Positions 39,027 through 50,052 of a stretch of DNA of 64,000 nucleotides are shown piece after piece. The stretch's first letter is position 1, and every line of letters begins with the position of its first letter. The position numbers were made by a program, and so were the translations under genes. This DNA is from Rhizobium sp. EC-SD404 (GTDB lineage Bacteria; Pseudomonadota; Alphaproteobacteria; Rhizobiales; Rhizobiaceae). The notes beneath the pieces were generated by a model that ran no database searches, was not told the origin of the DNA, and saw only the letters and a program-made list of their open reading frames with translations. The stretch covers positions 124,001 to 188,000 of the forward strand of contig NZ_LR701459.1 in NCBI RefSeq assembly GCF_902498825.1, read 5' to 3'.

Positions 39027-40289
39027 CTACGACCGGCGCAGCACGTCCTGCCATTCCGGACGGCGTTCGAACTGGGCCTTGGCGAACGGGCATAGGGGAA
39101 TGATCTGTATCTTGTCCCTCCGGGCATCCTCGACAGCCTGACGCACCAGTCGCTCGCCGACTTTACGCCCACGCAGCGCCGAGGGAACCTCGGTGTGGTC
39201 GATGATGATGAGGTGTTCGCCGGCGCGGCTGTAGGTCATTTCGGCCTCGGTGCCATCGATCGCCAGCAGGTATCGACCCTTCGATGCGCCATCCTCGCGT
39301 TCGACCGCGCCTTGGTCCAAGGCGGGCGACTTCACCTCTGCACGTTCGGCGTCGTGCTGCCGCACCTTGCGTGGCTTGCCCGGCGCGCATTCGAGGATAT
39401 CGCGGTCCCAACCGCCGAGATCAGCGGCGGCTTCATAGGTCGAGGTGAGAAATGCGAGCAGCGCTTCGTCGGGATCCTGCGCGGATCGCACGGCGTCGTA
39501 AGGCAGGATGAACTCCGACAAGCCTTCATGCCAGAACGCGGCCTCAGGCTTTACCGGGGCGCTGCGGTACCCGTTCGGCGCTGGATACGCATAGGCATAG
39601 ATGGCCGGGTAGTCGATGCCACCGCCGCCCGGCCAGAACCCTGCCGAAGACACCTCGCGGTCGTACGCTTCCTGCGCCACGTCGTTTGGCAATGCCGGCA
39701 CTCCGCCGGGATGCAGCGGCGCACGTCGGCCGGAAAAGCGCGTGACGGCAAGATCGAAACTGCCCCAGAAGAGATGAACCGGGCTCGATTTTCCCAGGAA
39801 GGACGTCCGGAAGCGGTTGAAGACACCGTCGACAGCCATCAGGGCGCGATGAAACCGTTCGACCGCCTCTCCGTCATAGGGCCGGTCGCGATCGTCATCC
39901 TTGAACGGCACCGGATTCGGCACTTCGTTCGGCTGACCGTTGAAGGTCGGCGTGCCGCCCAGTTCCGATACGAGGTCGACGAAACGAGCGTGAAACGCAG
40001 CAACGGTCATCGGGCCCAGTTCAAACGAGGACCGGCGGCCTTCGCCGCATATGCCAATGACCCGATGTTCGCGGAAATCGAACTGGATTTCGATGCCGGG
40101 TCCGTCCGGGATCATCGCCGTGGTCAGGCCGGTCGGCGTGACATAGAAGGTGGCGTTCCAGGAATGGTTGATCCAGGGCGTATGCGCCAGCCGGTACTTC
40201 CCGACGATCTGAAGGTAAAGATGCAGCGCGGAGCAGGTTTCCCGCCAGCTCAGGTAATCAAGTTCCGGCCATCTATCGCTCATTTCCAT
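39027..40289 (-). CDS. DUF5996 protein fused to YjdJ-type GNAT acetyltransferase domain
   Basis: 420 residues with two parts. Residues about 1-305 match DUF5996 (WPELDYLSWRETCSALHLYLQIVGK, PVHLFWGSFDLAVTRFSGRRAP, WHEGLSEFILPYDAVR); its function is unknown. After a charged linker (about 310-337), residues 338-420 are a compact GNAT domain of the YjdJ/GCN5-like type (LIIIDHTEVPSALRGRKVGERLV, IIPLCPFAKAQFERRPEWQDVL). Both parts are in one uninterrupted frame. Monocistronic and convergent with cbbY. Confidence 0.85.
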   Translation of the reverse strand: MEMSDRWPELDYLSWRETCSALHLYLQIVGKYRLAHTPWINHSWNATFYVTPTGLTTAMIPDGPGIEIQFDFREHRVIGICGEGRRSSFELGPMTVAAFHARFVDLVSELGGTPTFNGQPNEVPNPVPFKDDDRDRPYDGEAVERFHRALMAVDGVFNRFRTSFLGKSSPVHLFWGSFDLAVTRFSGRRAPLHPGGVPALPNDVAQEAYDREVSSAGFWPGGGGIDYPAIYAYAYPAPNGYRSAPVKPEAAFWHEGLSEFILPYDAVRSAQDPDEALLAFLTSTYEAAADLGGWDRDILECAPGKPRKVRQHDAERAEVKSPALDQGAVEREDGASKGRYLLAIDGTEAEMTYSRAGEHLIIIDHTEVPSALRGRKVGERLVRQAVEDARRDKIQIIPLCPFAKAQFERRPEWQDVLRRS

Positions 40290-40345
40290 CTCTTTCCGTA
40301 AAATCTTGCAGGTTCGATACCGTGGTCCAGCGCGCCAAGGCCGGA

Positions 40346-41287
40346 TCAGGGCAGCGGAATGTATTCGTCGCGATCATCGGCGGGCAGATCGAAGCGGCCC
40401 CTGCCCCAGTTTCCGGCCTGCCATTCCGCCTTTGCCTCCTCGATACGATCCTGCGATGAGGCCACGAAATTCCACCAGATGTACCGCGGTCCATTGAGCG
40501 TCGCGCCGCCGAGGATCATCAGTCGCGCCCCTTGCGGGCCGGCCGCGACCGTGATCGCATCGCCGGGCCTGAACACCATCATCTGCGAAGCTTCATACTG
40601 CTGCCCGGCGACGAGGATGGAGCCCTCGACAATGTAGATGCCGCGGTCCTCGTGGTCGTTCGGCAGCGGCAGCCGGCTTCCGGGATCGAGCTTGACGTCG
40701 GCGTAGAATGTCTCGGAGAACATCTTCGCGGGAGCAGACTCGCCATACGCATTGCCGAGGATGAGGCGGACGGAAACACCGGTATCCTCGATCATCGGCA
40801 GGCTCTCCTTGCCGTGATGTTCGAATGTCGGCGCCACGTCCTCGACGGCTTCCGGCAACGCCAGCCAGGTCTGAATGCCGAACAGACCGTTCGGGCCCTT
40901 TCGGGCTGCCTCCGACGTGCGTTCGGAATGGGTCACGCCGCGTCCGGCGACCATCCAGTTGAGTGCACCCGGCTGAATGATCTGGTCGGCGCCGGTGCTA
41001 TCCCGGTGATGAAAATCGCCCTTGAAAAGATAGGTGACCGTGCCGAGGCCGATATGGGGATGCGGCCGCACGTCGATACCCTGGCCGGTCAAGAGTTCCG
41101 CCGGGCCAGCCTGATCGAAGAAGATGAAAGGGCCGACCATCTGCCGCTTCGGCGCAGGGAGCGCCCGCCGCACCTCGAAGCCGCCGAGATCGCGCGAGCG
41201 CGGGATGATGAGCGTTTCGATCGCGTCCAGCCCAACCTCGTCGGGGCATCCCGGTTCCAGTGCGGGGTTCCAACTCATATGCGCCAT
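40346..41287 (-). CDS. Pirin family protein
   Basis: 313 residues, bicupin. The N-terminal cupin has the metal-site segments VRPHPHIGLGTVTYL and GVTHSERT. The PIRIN C-terminal domain spans about 190-290 with SRLPLPNDHEDRGIYIVEG. Bacterial pirins include quercetin dioxygenases and enzyme-binding regulators; the role here is unknown. A LysR gene lies upstream on the same strand after 220 bp of non-coding sequence in which I see no further gene. Confidence 0.92.
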   Translation of the reverse strand: MAHMSWNPALEPGCPDEVGLDAIETLIIPRSRDLGGFEVRRALPAPKRQMVGPFIFFDQAGPAELLTGQGIDVRPHPHIGLGTVTYLFKGDFHHRDSTGADQIIQPGALNWMVAGRGVTHSERTSEAARKGPNGLFGIQTWLALPEAVEDVAPTFEHHGKESLPMIEDTGVSVRLILGNAYGESAPAKMFSETFYADVKLDPGSRLPLPNDHEDRGIYIVEGSILVAGQQYEASQMMVFRPGDAITVAAGPQGARLMILGGATLNGPRYIWWNFVASSQDRIEEAKAEWQAGNWGRGRFDLPADDRDEYIPLP

Positions 41288-41507
41288 CCTTCTCGTTGAG
41301 AGCAGCGGCCCTCATTGTCATGACGGGCGGATAGTATCAGTCCGCACCAGAGGCGGTGTCAAAGATACCCTGCCGCCCCGCCCCGCACTACCGATCGGCG
41401 GGTCCGGCAACTAGTCCCGTGCTGCGGTAAGCTGTGTCGCAGAAACTGGAACGCGCTTGCCTTGCGAAGCCCGGCGGCGACCTCCGAGCGCAGGGCCTTG
41501 AGCAGGT

Positions 41508-42410
41508 TTAAGCGTCTCTCCGATCGAGCCCCCATAGCTGCGGGTTACGTTCGAAATGTTCGATCAGCATATCGGTCAGCACGCGTATCTTGCGCGCGGG
41601 ATGCTGACCGGGCGGACGGATGACATAGGCACCCGCAGGCGGTGGCGGATACCGTGTCATGATCGGCACAAGCGCGCCGGACGACACGTAGTCATAGGTG
41701 ATGCAATCCGGAAGCCAGGCAATGCCGAGGCCTGCTGCTGCGGCAGCGGCAAGCGCCGTCGCGTTGTCGGCCTTGAACCTGCCCTGCGGCTGTACCGAGA
41801 CAATCTTATCGCCGTCCATGAGCTGCCAGGTTTCGGTGCCTTGCATCACCGCTTCATGCGTCGCGATCTCCTCCAGCCTTTCCGGTGCGCCATGCGCCTT
41901 GATGTAATCCGGACTGGCGACCAGCCTCCCGTAAATCGGCCCGACGCGTCTCGCGATCAGGTTGGAGTCCTGCAGGTAGCCGACGCGGATCGCACAGTCG
42001 AAACCTTCAGTGATGAGGTCGACGAAACGATCACTGTAGGACGCATGGATGTGCAGGGACGGGTGGCGCCGCGCCATCTCCGCGATCACGGGTGCAAAGT
42101 GCGTGGGGCCGAAGGTGAGCGGCACGGCAACTCTCAACCGGCCGCGAAGCTCCCCTGCAGGAAAAACCGCTTCCCGGGCGAGGTCGATCTCCGCACTGAC
42201 CTTGGCAGCATGGTCGCGAAACGTCACGCCGGCATCGGTAAGCGCGGCGCCGCGCGTGGTGCGCGCAACGAGCTGAGCGCCAAGCGCCGCCTCGAGCCGT
42301 AGAAGTCGCCGGCTGACGATCGATTTGGAGACGCCGAGCCGCCGGGCTGCTGCAGAGATCCCTCCCGTGTCGGCGACCTCCACGAATGTCCGAATGTCTT
42401 CGATATCCAA
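41508..42410 (-). CDS. LysR family transcriptional regulator
   Basis: About 300 residues from a TTG at 42410 with AGGGA upstream, giving the standard N-terminus (M)DIEDIRTFVEVADTGG. An ATG at 42521 would add 37 residues with no family resemblance. HTH: ISAAARRLGVSKSIVSRRLLRLEAALG; the effector domain is of the CrgA/YhjC type. Likely target: the pirin gene downstream on the same strand, or an unlinked gene. Confidence 0.85.
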   Translation of the reverse strand: MDIEDIRTFVEVADTGGISAAARRLGVSKSIVSRRLLRLEAALGAQLVARTTRGAALTDAGVTFRDHAAKVSAEIDLAREAVFPAGELRGRLRVAVPLTFGPTHFAPVIAEMARRHPSLHIHASYSDRFVDLITEGFDCAIRVGYLQDSNLIARRVGPIYGRLVASPDYIKAHGAPERLEEIATHEAVMQGTETWQLMDGDKIVSVQPQGRFKADNATALAAAAAAGLGIAWLPDCITYDYVSSGALVPIMTRYPPPPAGAYVIRPPGQHPARKIRVLTDMLIEHFERNPQLWGLDRRDA

Positions 42411-42650
42411 TGTGGCGTTCCCTGTTTCGCGACACTGCCAGGCGCCAGTCACCACTATCGTATCGTGGGCATGGCTGACAATTTGCTCAAGCAAGGTCGT
42501 CCGCCGTTCAACGCATGACATGTCTCTGGTCGATTGTTCTTCGCCATAACTGGATCGGAATCCGTCGCGGCCGCAATCGCGGGCAGCCCTGGGCTCATGA
42601 GCGGATACGAGGGCGTACGCTAAGCGCCACCTCGCGGCTCTAATATATAG

Positions 42651-44534
<1,884 letters not shown>

Positions 44535-44546
44535 GAGCCTAACGCA

Positions 44547-45605
44547 TTAAGGAAGCCGTCTGCCGGTATCTGCCGCGAAGACATGCAGTGCAGCCGGATC
44601 GATGTAAGCATCCATCGTCTCGTCCAGTTCGCCATCGATCGGCGCTGACACGACGATGCGCTCATTGCCGATATGTCCGTGCACCAGGCGGCTCGCGCCC
44701 AACTCCTCGACATAGGCAATCCTGATCGGGAGGCCCTGTGTTTCGCCCGTGCGCCGCACCAGGGTCACGTCTTCCGCCCTCATGCCGATGGTCAACGGGC
44801 CGGGTGGCAGGGACCGCCCCGCCATCGGGAGCGTCGCGTCGGAAAAGCGCAGGCCGTCGCCGTCGCGGGCGGCGGGAATGAGGTTCATCGCCGGCGAACC
44901 GATGAAGCTCGCCACGAACGTCGATTGCGGGTTTCGGTAGATTTCGAGCGGGGTCCCGATCTGCTCGATGCGCCCCTTGTTCAGCACGACCAGGCGGTCG
45001 GCGAGCGTCATCGCCTCGAGCTGGTCATGGGTGACGTAGACGGAGGTCGTCGCCAGCCGCCTCTGCAACAGCTTGATCTCGCCGCGCATCTCGACGCGCA
45101 GCTTGGCATCGAGGTTCGACAGCGGCTCGTCGAAGAGGAATGCGGCCGGTTCACGCACGATCGCGCGTCCCATGGCAACGCGCTGACGTTGGCCGCCGGA
45201 CAGCTGGCGGGGCTTGCGATCGAGATAATCGCCGATCTGCAGGATGCGGGAAGCCTCGGCCACACGCCGCTCGATTTCCGCTTTCGGCGTGCCGCGGTTC
45301 TTCAACCCATACGCCATGTTCCCGCGCACCGTCATGTGCGGATAGAGCGCATAGTTCTGGAACACCATGGCGATGTCGCGCTCGGCAGGTTCCTTGTCGT
45401 TGACGACGCGGCCGGCGATCGAGACTGTGCCGTCCGTGATCGTCTCGAGGCCCGCGATCATGCGCAAGAGGGTCGATTTTCCGCATCCCGACGGGCCAAC
45501 GAGAACGACCATCTCGCCGGTTTCGATGGCAAGGTCGATGCCCGACACCGCTTCCGCGCCGCCCGGATATACCTTGCGCAGGTTTGTCAGTTCGATCGCC
45601 GACAT
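44547..45605 (-). CDS. ugpC: Glycerol-3-phosphate ABC transporter ATP-binding protein
   Basis: 352 residues from ATG 45605; longer in-frame extensions overlap ugpE and are not family-like. Walker A is GPSGCGKST, the signature is LSGGQRQRV, Walker B is [15 protein letters not shown]; a C-terminal TOBE domain with [10 protein letters not shown] follows, as in UgpC/MalK. Last gene of ugpBAEC on the minus strand. Confidence 0.93.
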   Translation of the reverse strand: MSAIELTNLRKVYPGGAEAVSGIDLAIETGEMVVLVGPSGCGKSTLLRMIAGLETITDGTVSIAGRVVNDKEPAERDIAMVFQNYALYPHMTVRGNMAYGLKNRGTPKAEIERRVAEASRILQIGDYLDRKPRQLSGGQRQRVAMGRAIVREPAAFLFDEPLSNLDAKLRVEMRGEIKLLQRRLATTSVYVTHDQLEAMTLADRLVVLNKGRIEQIGTPLEIYRNPQSTFVASFIGSPAMNLIPAARDGDGLRFSDATLPMAGRSLPPGPLTIGMRAEDVTLVRRTGETQGLPIRIAYVEELGASRLVHGHIGNERIVVSAPIDGELDETMDAYIDPAALHVFAADTGRRLP

Positions 45606-45607
45606 GG

Positions 45608-46456
45608 CTATTTCTCCGTCTCGACAAGGCCCTTCACGAAGAGCCTCTGCATGCAGATGACGACCAGCACGGGCGGCAGCATGGCGAGCACGACGGTCGC
45701 CATCACCGTGTTCCATTGCGGGTAGCTGTCGGCCACGTCGGCCATGCGCTTGATGCCCATGACAACCGTGTAATAGTCCGAGCTCGTCGTGATCAGCAGC
45801 GGCCAGAGATACTGGTTCCAGCCGTAGATGAAGAGGATCACGAAGAGCGCTGCGATATTGGTACGCGACAGCGGAAGCAGGATGTCGAAGAAGAACTTCA
45901 TGGGCCCGGCGCCATCAACGCGTGCGGCTTCCATCAACTCGTCCGGCACGGTCAGGAAGAACTGCCGGAACAGGAACGTCGCCGTTGCCGAAGCGATCAA
46001 CGGGATCGACAGGCCCGCATAGGAATTCAGCATGCCGAGATTGGCCACGACCTGGAACGTCGGCACGATCCGCACTTCGACAGGAAGCATCAGCGTGACG
46101 AAGATCGCCCAGAAAGCGAGCGCGCGAAACGGAAAGCGGAAATAGACGATCGCAAAGGCGGAGAGCAGGGAGATGACGATCTTGCCGATCGCGATCGTCA
46201 GCGCCATGACCATCGAGTTCATCATCATCAGGCTGATCGGCGGTACGCCGGAGGTTGACACGCCGGAGGCCAGAACCGTGCGGTAGTTCTCCACGGCGTG
46301 GGGTCCGGGCAGCAGCGGGATGACACCCGACATGAAATCAGTCGGCCCATGCGTGGAGGCGATGATCGCCAGGTAGACGGGAAATGCGACGAGCACGACG
46401 CCCACGATCAGGACGAGATGGGCGGTGAGCTTCAGGAGCGGCCGGTTCTCGATCAT
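45608..46456 (-). CDS. ugpE: Glycerol-3-phosphate ABC transporter permease
   Basis: 282 residues, six helices. The EAA loop is [25 protein letters not shown]. The UgpE/MalG-type N-terminus is [23 protein letters not shown]. It lies three bases after ugpA and pairs with UgpA in the membrane. Confidence 0.94.
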   Translation of the reverse strand: MIENRPLLKLTAHLVLIVGVVLVAFPVYLAIIASTHGPTDFMSGVIPLLPGPHAVENYRTVLASGVSTSGVPPISLMMMNSMVMALTIAIGKIVISLLSAFAIVYFRFPFRALAFWAIFVTLMLPVEVRIVPTFQVVANLGMLNSYAGLSIPLIASATATFLFRQFFLTVPDELMEAARVDGAGPMKFFFDILLPLSRTNIAALFVILFIYGWNQYLWPLLITTSSDYYTVVMGIKRMADVADSYPQWNTVMATVVLAMLPPVLVVICMQRLFVKGLVETEK

Positions 46457-46459
46457 CGA

Positions 46460-47344
46460 TCAGTACTCCACGCGCCGTTCGATGTAGCGGAACTGGATGA
46501 AGGTAAAGACCGTCACGATCGCCATGAGTATGACCGACTGAGCGGCTGACGAGCCGAGATTCAGGCCGATGAAGCCATCGTCGAAGACCTTGTAAACGAG
46601 GATGTTCGTCGCCTGGTTCGGTCCGCCTTCGGTAGTCGCGTGGATCACGGCGAACGTGTCGAACATCGCGTAGACGACATTGACCACGACGAGAAAGAAG
46701 GTCGTCGGCGACAGCAGCGGCAGCGTGATGGTGAAGAAGCGCTTGACCGGCCCGGCACCGTCGATCGCCGCGGCCTCGGACATGGAGCGCGGAATGGCGT
46801 GCAGACCGGCAAGGAAGAACAGGAAATTGTAGGAGATCTGCTTCCAGCTCGATGCGATGACGACGAGGATCATCGCATCGGTGCCATCCAGACCGTGGTT
46901 CCAGTCATAGCCCGCCTGGCGCATCAGATAGGACAGGATGCCGATCGTGGGATTGAACATGAACCACCACATGACGCCTGCAACCGCCGGCGCCACCGCG
47001 TAGGGCCAGATGATGAGGGTGCTGTAGGTCTGTTGGCTGCGGATCATGGCATTGGCGGCGACGGCCAACGCAAGCGCAATGACGATGGACAGGATGGCGA
47101 CGCTGGTCGCGAAGACCGCCGTGACCGCCATGGAGTTGAGGTAATTCGCGCTTTGGAAGAGCCGCGTATAGTTGTCGAACCAGATGAACTGCGTCGAAAA
47201 ACCGAAGGCATCTTCGCGCAGGAAGGATTGGCGAAAGGCCTGTGCAGCCGGCCAGAGAAAGAAGATCGCGGTCACGGCAAGCTGCGGCGCCAGCAGCATG
47301 TAGGGCAGCGCTCGATTGGAAAAGACTGTCCGCTTGCTTTGCAT
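46460..47344 (-). CDS. ugpA: Glycerol-3-phosphate ABC transporter permease
   Basis: 294 residues, six helices. Typical UgpA N-terminus (FFLWPAAQAFRQSFLREDAFG) and EAA loop (SMSEAAAIDGAGPVKRFFTITLPLL). Second gene of the operon, 107 bp after ugpB with a hairpin in between. Confidence 0.94.
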   Translation of the reverse strand: MQSKRTVFSNRALPYMLLAPQLAVTAIFFLWPAAQAFRQSFLREDAFGFSTQFIWFDNYTRLFQSANYLNSMAVTAVFATSVAILSIVIALALAVAANAMIRSQQTYSTLIIWPYAVAPAVAGVMWWFMFNPTIGILSYLMRQAGYDWNHGLDGTDAMILVVIASSWKQISYNFLFFLAGLHAIPRSMSEAAAIDGAGPVKRFFTITLPLLSPTTFFLVVVNVVYAMFDTFAVIHATTEGGPNQATNILVYKVFDDGFIGLNLGSSAAQSVILMAIVTVFTFIQFRYIERRVEY

Positions 47345-47385
47345 CGATCAACCGGGAATGGCGGGCCGAAACCCGTAAGGAACGG

Positions 47386-47418
47386 TGCAGGCGGACCGAT
47401 GGGATCGGCCCGCCTGCA
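47386..47418 (-). other. Hairpin between ugpB and ugpA
   Basis: TGCAGGCG (47386-47393) pairs with CGCCTGCA (47411-47418), and inside it CCGAT (47396-47400) pairs with ATCGG (47404-47408). Likely an intra-operon attenuator or 3'-end stabiliser that keeps binding-protein expression above permease expression. Confidence 0.65.
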
Positions 47419-47451
47419 GGTGACAGGTTGAAGCTTTTGGCCTCAACCGGT

Positions 47452-48765
47452 TCAGCCGTTGATCTCTTCGAACTCGCGGATCAGCGCGTTGCCACGCTCC
47501 ACGACCGCGTCGAGGGCTTCCTCGGCGGTCTTGTCGCCGGCCAGCAAAGCCTGGAATTCCTCGTCGATGATCGTGCGGATCTGGACGTAGTTGCCGAAGC
47601 GCAGTCCTTTGGAGTTCTCGGTCGGCTCGTTGAGCGTGATCTGCTCGATCGAGACGTCGGAGCCCGGGTTTTCGGCGTAGAAGCCCTGCTCCTGGCCAAG
47701 ATCGTAGGCAGCCTGCGTGATCGGCAGATAGCCCGAATACTGATGCCAGTCAGCCTGGACCTCAGCCGACGACAGGTAGGAGAAGAAGTTGGCGACGCCG
47801 GCGTATTCCTCTTCTGCCTTGCCCTGCAGAACCCACAGCGTCGCACCGCCGATGATCGAGTTCTGCGGAGCGCCTTCGACGTCCTCATAATAGGGCAGCA
47901 TGCCGTAACCGACTTCGAACTCGGTTGCATTCTCCACGACACCGGCGCGCGAGGCGGACGAGTTCATGTAGATGGCGCATTCCTGGGCGTAGAATTTCGG
48001 CGGGGCATCGTCACCACCAACCGGGCCGCCATACTGGAAGATGCCTTCTTCCTGCCAGCGGGCGAGATTTTCCCAGTGACGGTTCTGGAGGTCGCCATTC
48101 ACGGCAAGTTTGGTGCCGAGGCCGCCGAAGCCGTTCTCCATCGTTCCGATCGGCTGGTTATGCCAGGCGGAGAGGTTTTCCAGGTGGATCCAGGAAATCC
48201 AGCCGGTCGTGAAGCCGCAAGTGGCCGCACCCGATTCGATGATCTGCTGGGAGAACTGCTCGAGCTCTTCCCAGGTGCGCGGCGCCTGCTCGGGATCGAG
48301 CCCGGCCTCTTCGAAGACGTCCTTGTTGTAGTAAACGATCGGAGTCGACGAGTTGAAGGGCATCGACAGCATGTTGCCGTCCGTGTCGGTGTAGTAGCCG
48401 ACGACCGAAGGCAGGAAGTCGGCGGGATCGAACTCCTCGCCGGCATCGGCCATCAGTTCGTAGACCGGATAGACGGCGCCTTCGGCAGCCATCATGGTGC
48501 CCGTGCCGACTTCGAAGACCTGGACGATATGCGGCTGCTCGTTGGCGCGGAACGCCGCGATGGCTGCGGTCATCGTTTCGGGATAGGTGCCCTTGTAGGT
48601 CGGGACGACCGTGTGCTCGTCCTGGCTCTCATTGTAGGCAGCGACGATTTCTTCGAGCTTTGCGCCCAATTCGCCACCCATCGCATGCCACCACTGGATT
48701 TCCGCGGAGTTGGCTTGCGTCATGCTGGTCGACAGCAGCAGTGCTGCCAGAAGTGCTTTCTTCAT
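47452..48765 (-). CDS. ugpB: Glycerol-3-phosphate-binding periplasmic protein
   Basis: 437 residues from ATG 48765 (AGGAGAG upstream). The signal peptide ends near QANSAE. UgpB segments: EIQWWHAMGGELGAKLEEI, YKGTYPETMTAAIAAFRA, PHIVQVFEVGTGTMMAAEGAVYPV and MPFNSSTPIVYYNKDVF. Delivers glycerol 3-phosphate or its diesters to UgpAE. A strong Pho box lies 66 bp upstream. Confidence 0.95.
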   Translation of the reverse strand: MKKALLAALLLSTSMTQANSAEIQWWHAMGGELGAKLEEIVAAYNESQDEHTVVPTYKGTYPETMTAAIAAFRANEQPHIVQVFEVGTGTMMAAEGAVYPVYELMADAGEEFDPADFLPSVVGYYTDTDGNMLSMPFNSSTPIVYYNKDVFEEAGLDPEQAPRTWEELEQFSQQIIESGAATCGFTTGWISWIHLENLSAWHNQPIGTMENGFGGLGTKLAVNGDLQNRHWENLARWQEEGIFQYGGPVGGDDAPPKFYAQECAIYMNSSASRAGVVENATEFEVGYGMLPYYEDVEGAPQNSIIGGATLWVLQGKAEEEYAGVANFFSYLSSAEVQADWHQYSGYLPITQAAYDLGQEQGFYAENPGSDVSIEQITLNEPTENSKGLRFGNYVQIRTIIDEEFQALLAGDKTAEEALDAVVERGNALIREFEEING

Positions 48766-48830
48766 GGTTCTCTCCTGGACCCTGCGCGCCGAGACAGCCG
48801 GCGACGCTGGGGCAGCGATAGAGCCGAAGC

Positions 48831-48870
48831 ATGACAGTGGGTTGAACCTGAAATGACGCTTGGGTGACAG
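48831..48870 (-). promoter_or_regulatory. Pho box: four 11-bp-phased repeats upstream of ugpB
   Basis: On the minus strand four 7-mers spaced by 4 bases read CTGTCAC, GCGTCAT, GGTTCAA and CTGTCAT, an excellent match to tandem PhoB half-sites (CTGTCAT, 11-bp phase). They point towards ugpB. Positions on the plus strand: 48864-48870, 48853-48859, 48842-48848 and 48831-48837. Confidence 0.85.
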
Positions 48871-49063
48871 TGCGACAGTCGGCCGAGACGGCATTTCGAC
48901 ATCCCGACACAGGAGAGTTCGTCATTCGCGCAATGATCGCACGCCTGAGTGCGGCGGCGGCATCTGCTGCAGCGTCACGCAACCGTTATAGAGCGCCACT
49001 AGAAGAGCCGCAGTCGGACGGGGCCCTCATGCCGCGCCTCCCTTGCACAACGGAGCTTTGAAC

Positions 49064-50035
49064 ATGCGCACACTTCTCGCCGCCCTGGTGCTTGCCGCCG
49101 CATCATCGTCCGCCCTCGCCGCCGAGGGCACGCTTGTTCTTTATACGAGCCAGCCGAACACGGACGCGCAGCAGACGGCCGATGCATTCATGGCCAAATA
49201 TCCGGACGTGACCGTCGAATGGGTGCGCGACGGAACGCCGAAGATCATGGCGAAGCTCGCCGCAGAGATCGAGGCCGGACAGCCGCAGCCAGATGTGCTT
49301 CTGATCGCCGATATCGTCACGATGGAAGGTCTCAAGGCCGATGGACGCCTTCTCGAATTCCCGGAAGCCGAGATCGAAGGCATTGATGAAGCGCTCGTCG
49401 ACGCCGACCGCACCTATTTCCCGACCAAGCTGATCACCACCGGTATCGTCTACAACACCAATGCACCTATGGTGCCGACGAGCTGGCTCGATCTCACCAA
49501 GCCGGAAGCGGCCAACATGGTCGCGATGCCGAGCCCGCTGACGTCGGGTGCAGCCATGATCCACACCGTGACGCTCAGCGGAAACCTGGACAATGGCTGG
49601 GATTTCTACAGTGCCCTGGCGGAAAACGGCGCGCAGGCATCGGGCGGCAATGGCGACGTTCTGCAGGCCGTTTCGGGCGGTGACAAGCTTTACGGCATGA
49701 TCGTCGACTTCATGCCCATCCGCGAAAAGGCCAAAGGCGCTCCGGTGGAATTCGTGTTCCCGACCGAAGGCGTGTCGGCCGTCACCGAGCCGGTCGCCAT
49801 CCTGTCGACCGCACAGAACCCTGAGGCGGCCAAGGCCTTCGTGAACTTCCTGCTTTCCGAAGAAGGCCAGTCGCTCGCGGTCCAGCAGGGATACATTCCC
49901 GCACGGGCTGACGCAGGTCTGCCCGAAGGCTATCCGGACCGGTCGACCATCAACGTGCTGCCCTACGACGCCGCTGCCGCCCTTGCCGACGACGCGGCGA
50001 ACAAGGAACGCTTCTCCGAACTGATGGGCCAGTAA
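49064..50035 (+). CDS. ABC transporter substrate-binding protein, putative phosphonate (2-AEP)/iron-type family
   Basis: 323 residues from ATG 49064 (GGAG eight bases upstream). The signal peptide ends at ALAAEG (about residue 20). It belongs to the FbpA/PhnS-like extracellular binding-protein family: GTLVLYTSQPNTDAQQTADAFMAKYPDVTVEWVRDGT and TTGIVYNTNAP. The consecutive tyrosines that bind Fe3+ in FbpA are not evident. It is divergent from ugpB across a Pho-box region and is followed by a fused permease, so a phosphorus-containing substrate such as 2-aminoethylphosphonate is more likely than iron. Confidence 0.8.
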   Translation: MRTLLAALVLAAASSSALAAEGTLVLYTSQPNTDAQQTADAFMAKYPDVTVEWVRDGTPKIMAKLAAEIEAGQPQPDVLLIADIVTMEGLKADGRLLEFPEAEIEGIDEALVDADRTYFPTKLITTGIVYNTNAPMVPTSWLDLTKPEAANMVAMPSPLTSGAAMIHTVTLSGNLDNGWDFYSALAENGAQASGGNGDVLQAVSGGDKLYGMIVDFMPIREKAKGAPVEFVFPTEGVSAVTEPVAILSTAQNPEAAKAFVNFLLSEEGQSLAVQQGYIPARADAGLPEGYPDRSTINVLPYDAAAALADDAANKERFSELMGQ

Positions 50036-50052
50036 AGCATCGCCTGCGGCAG

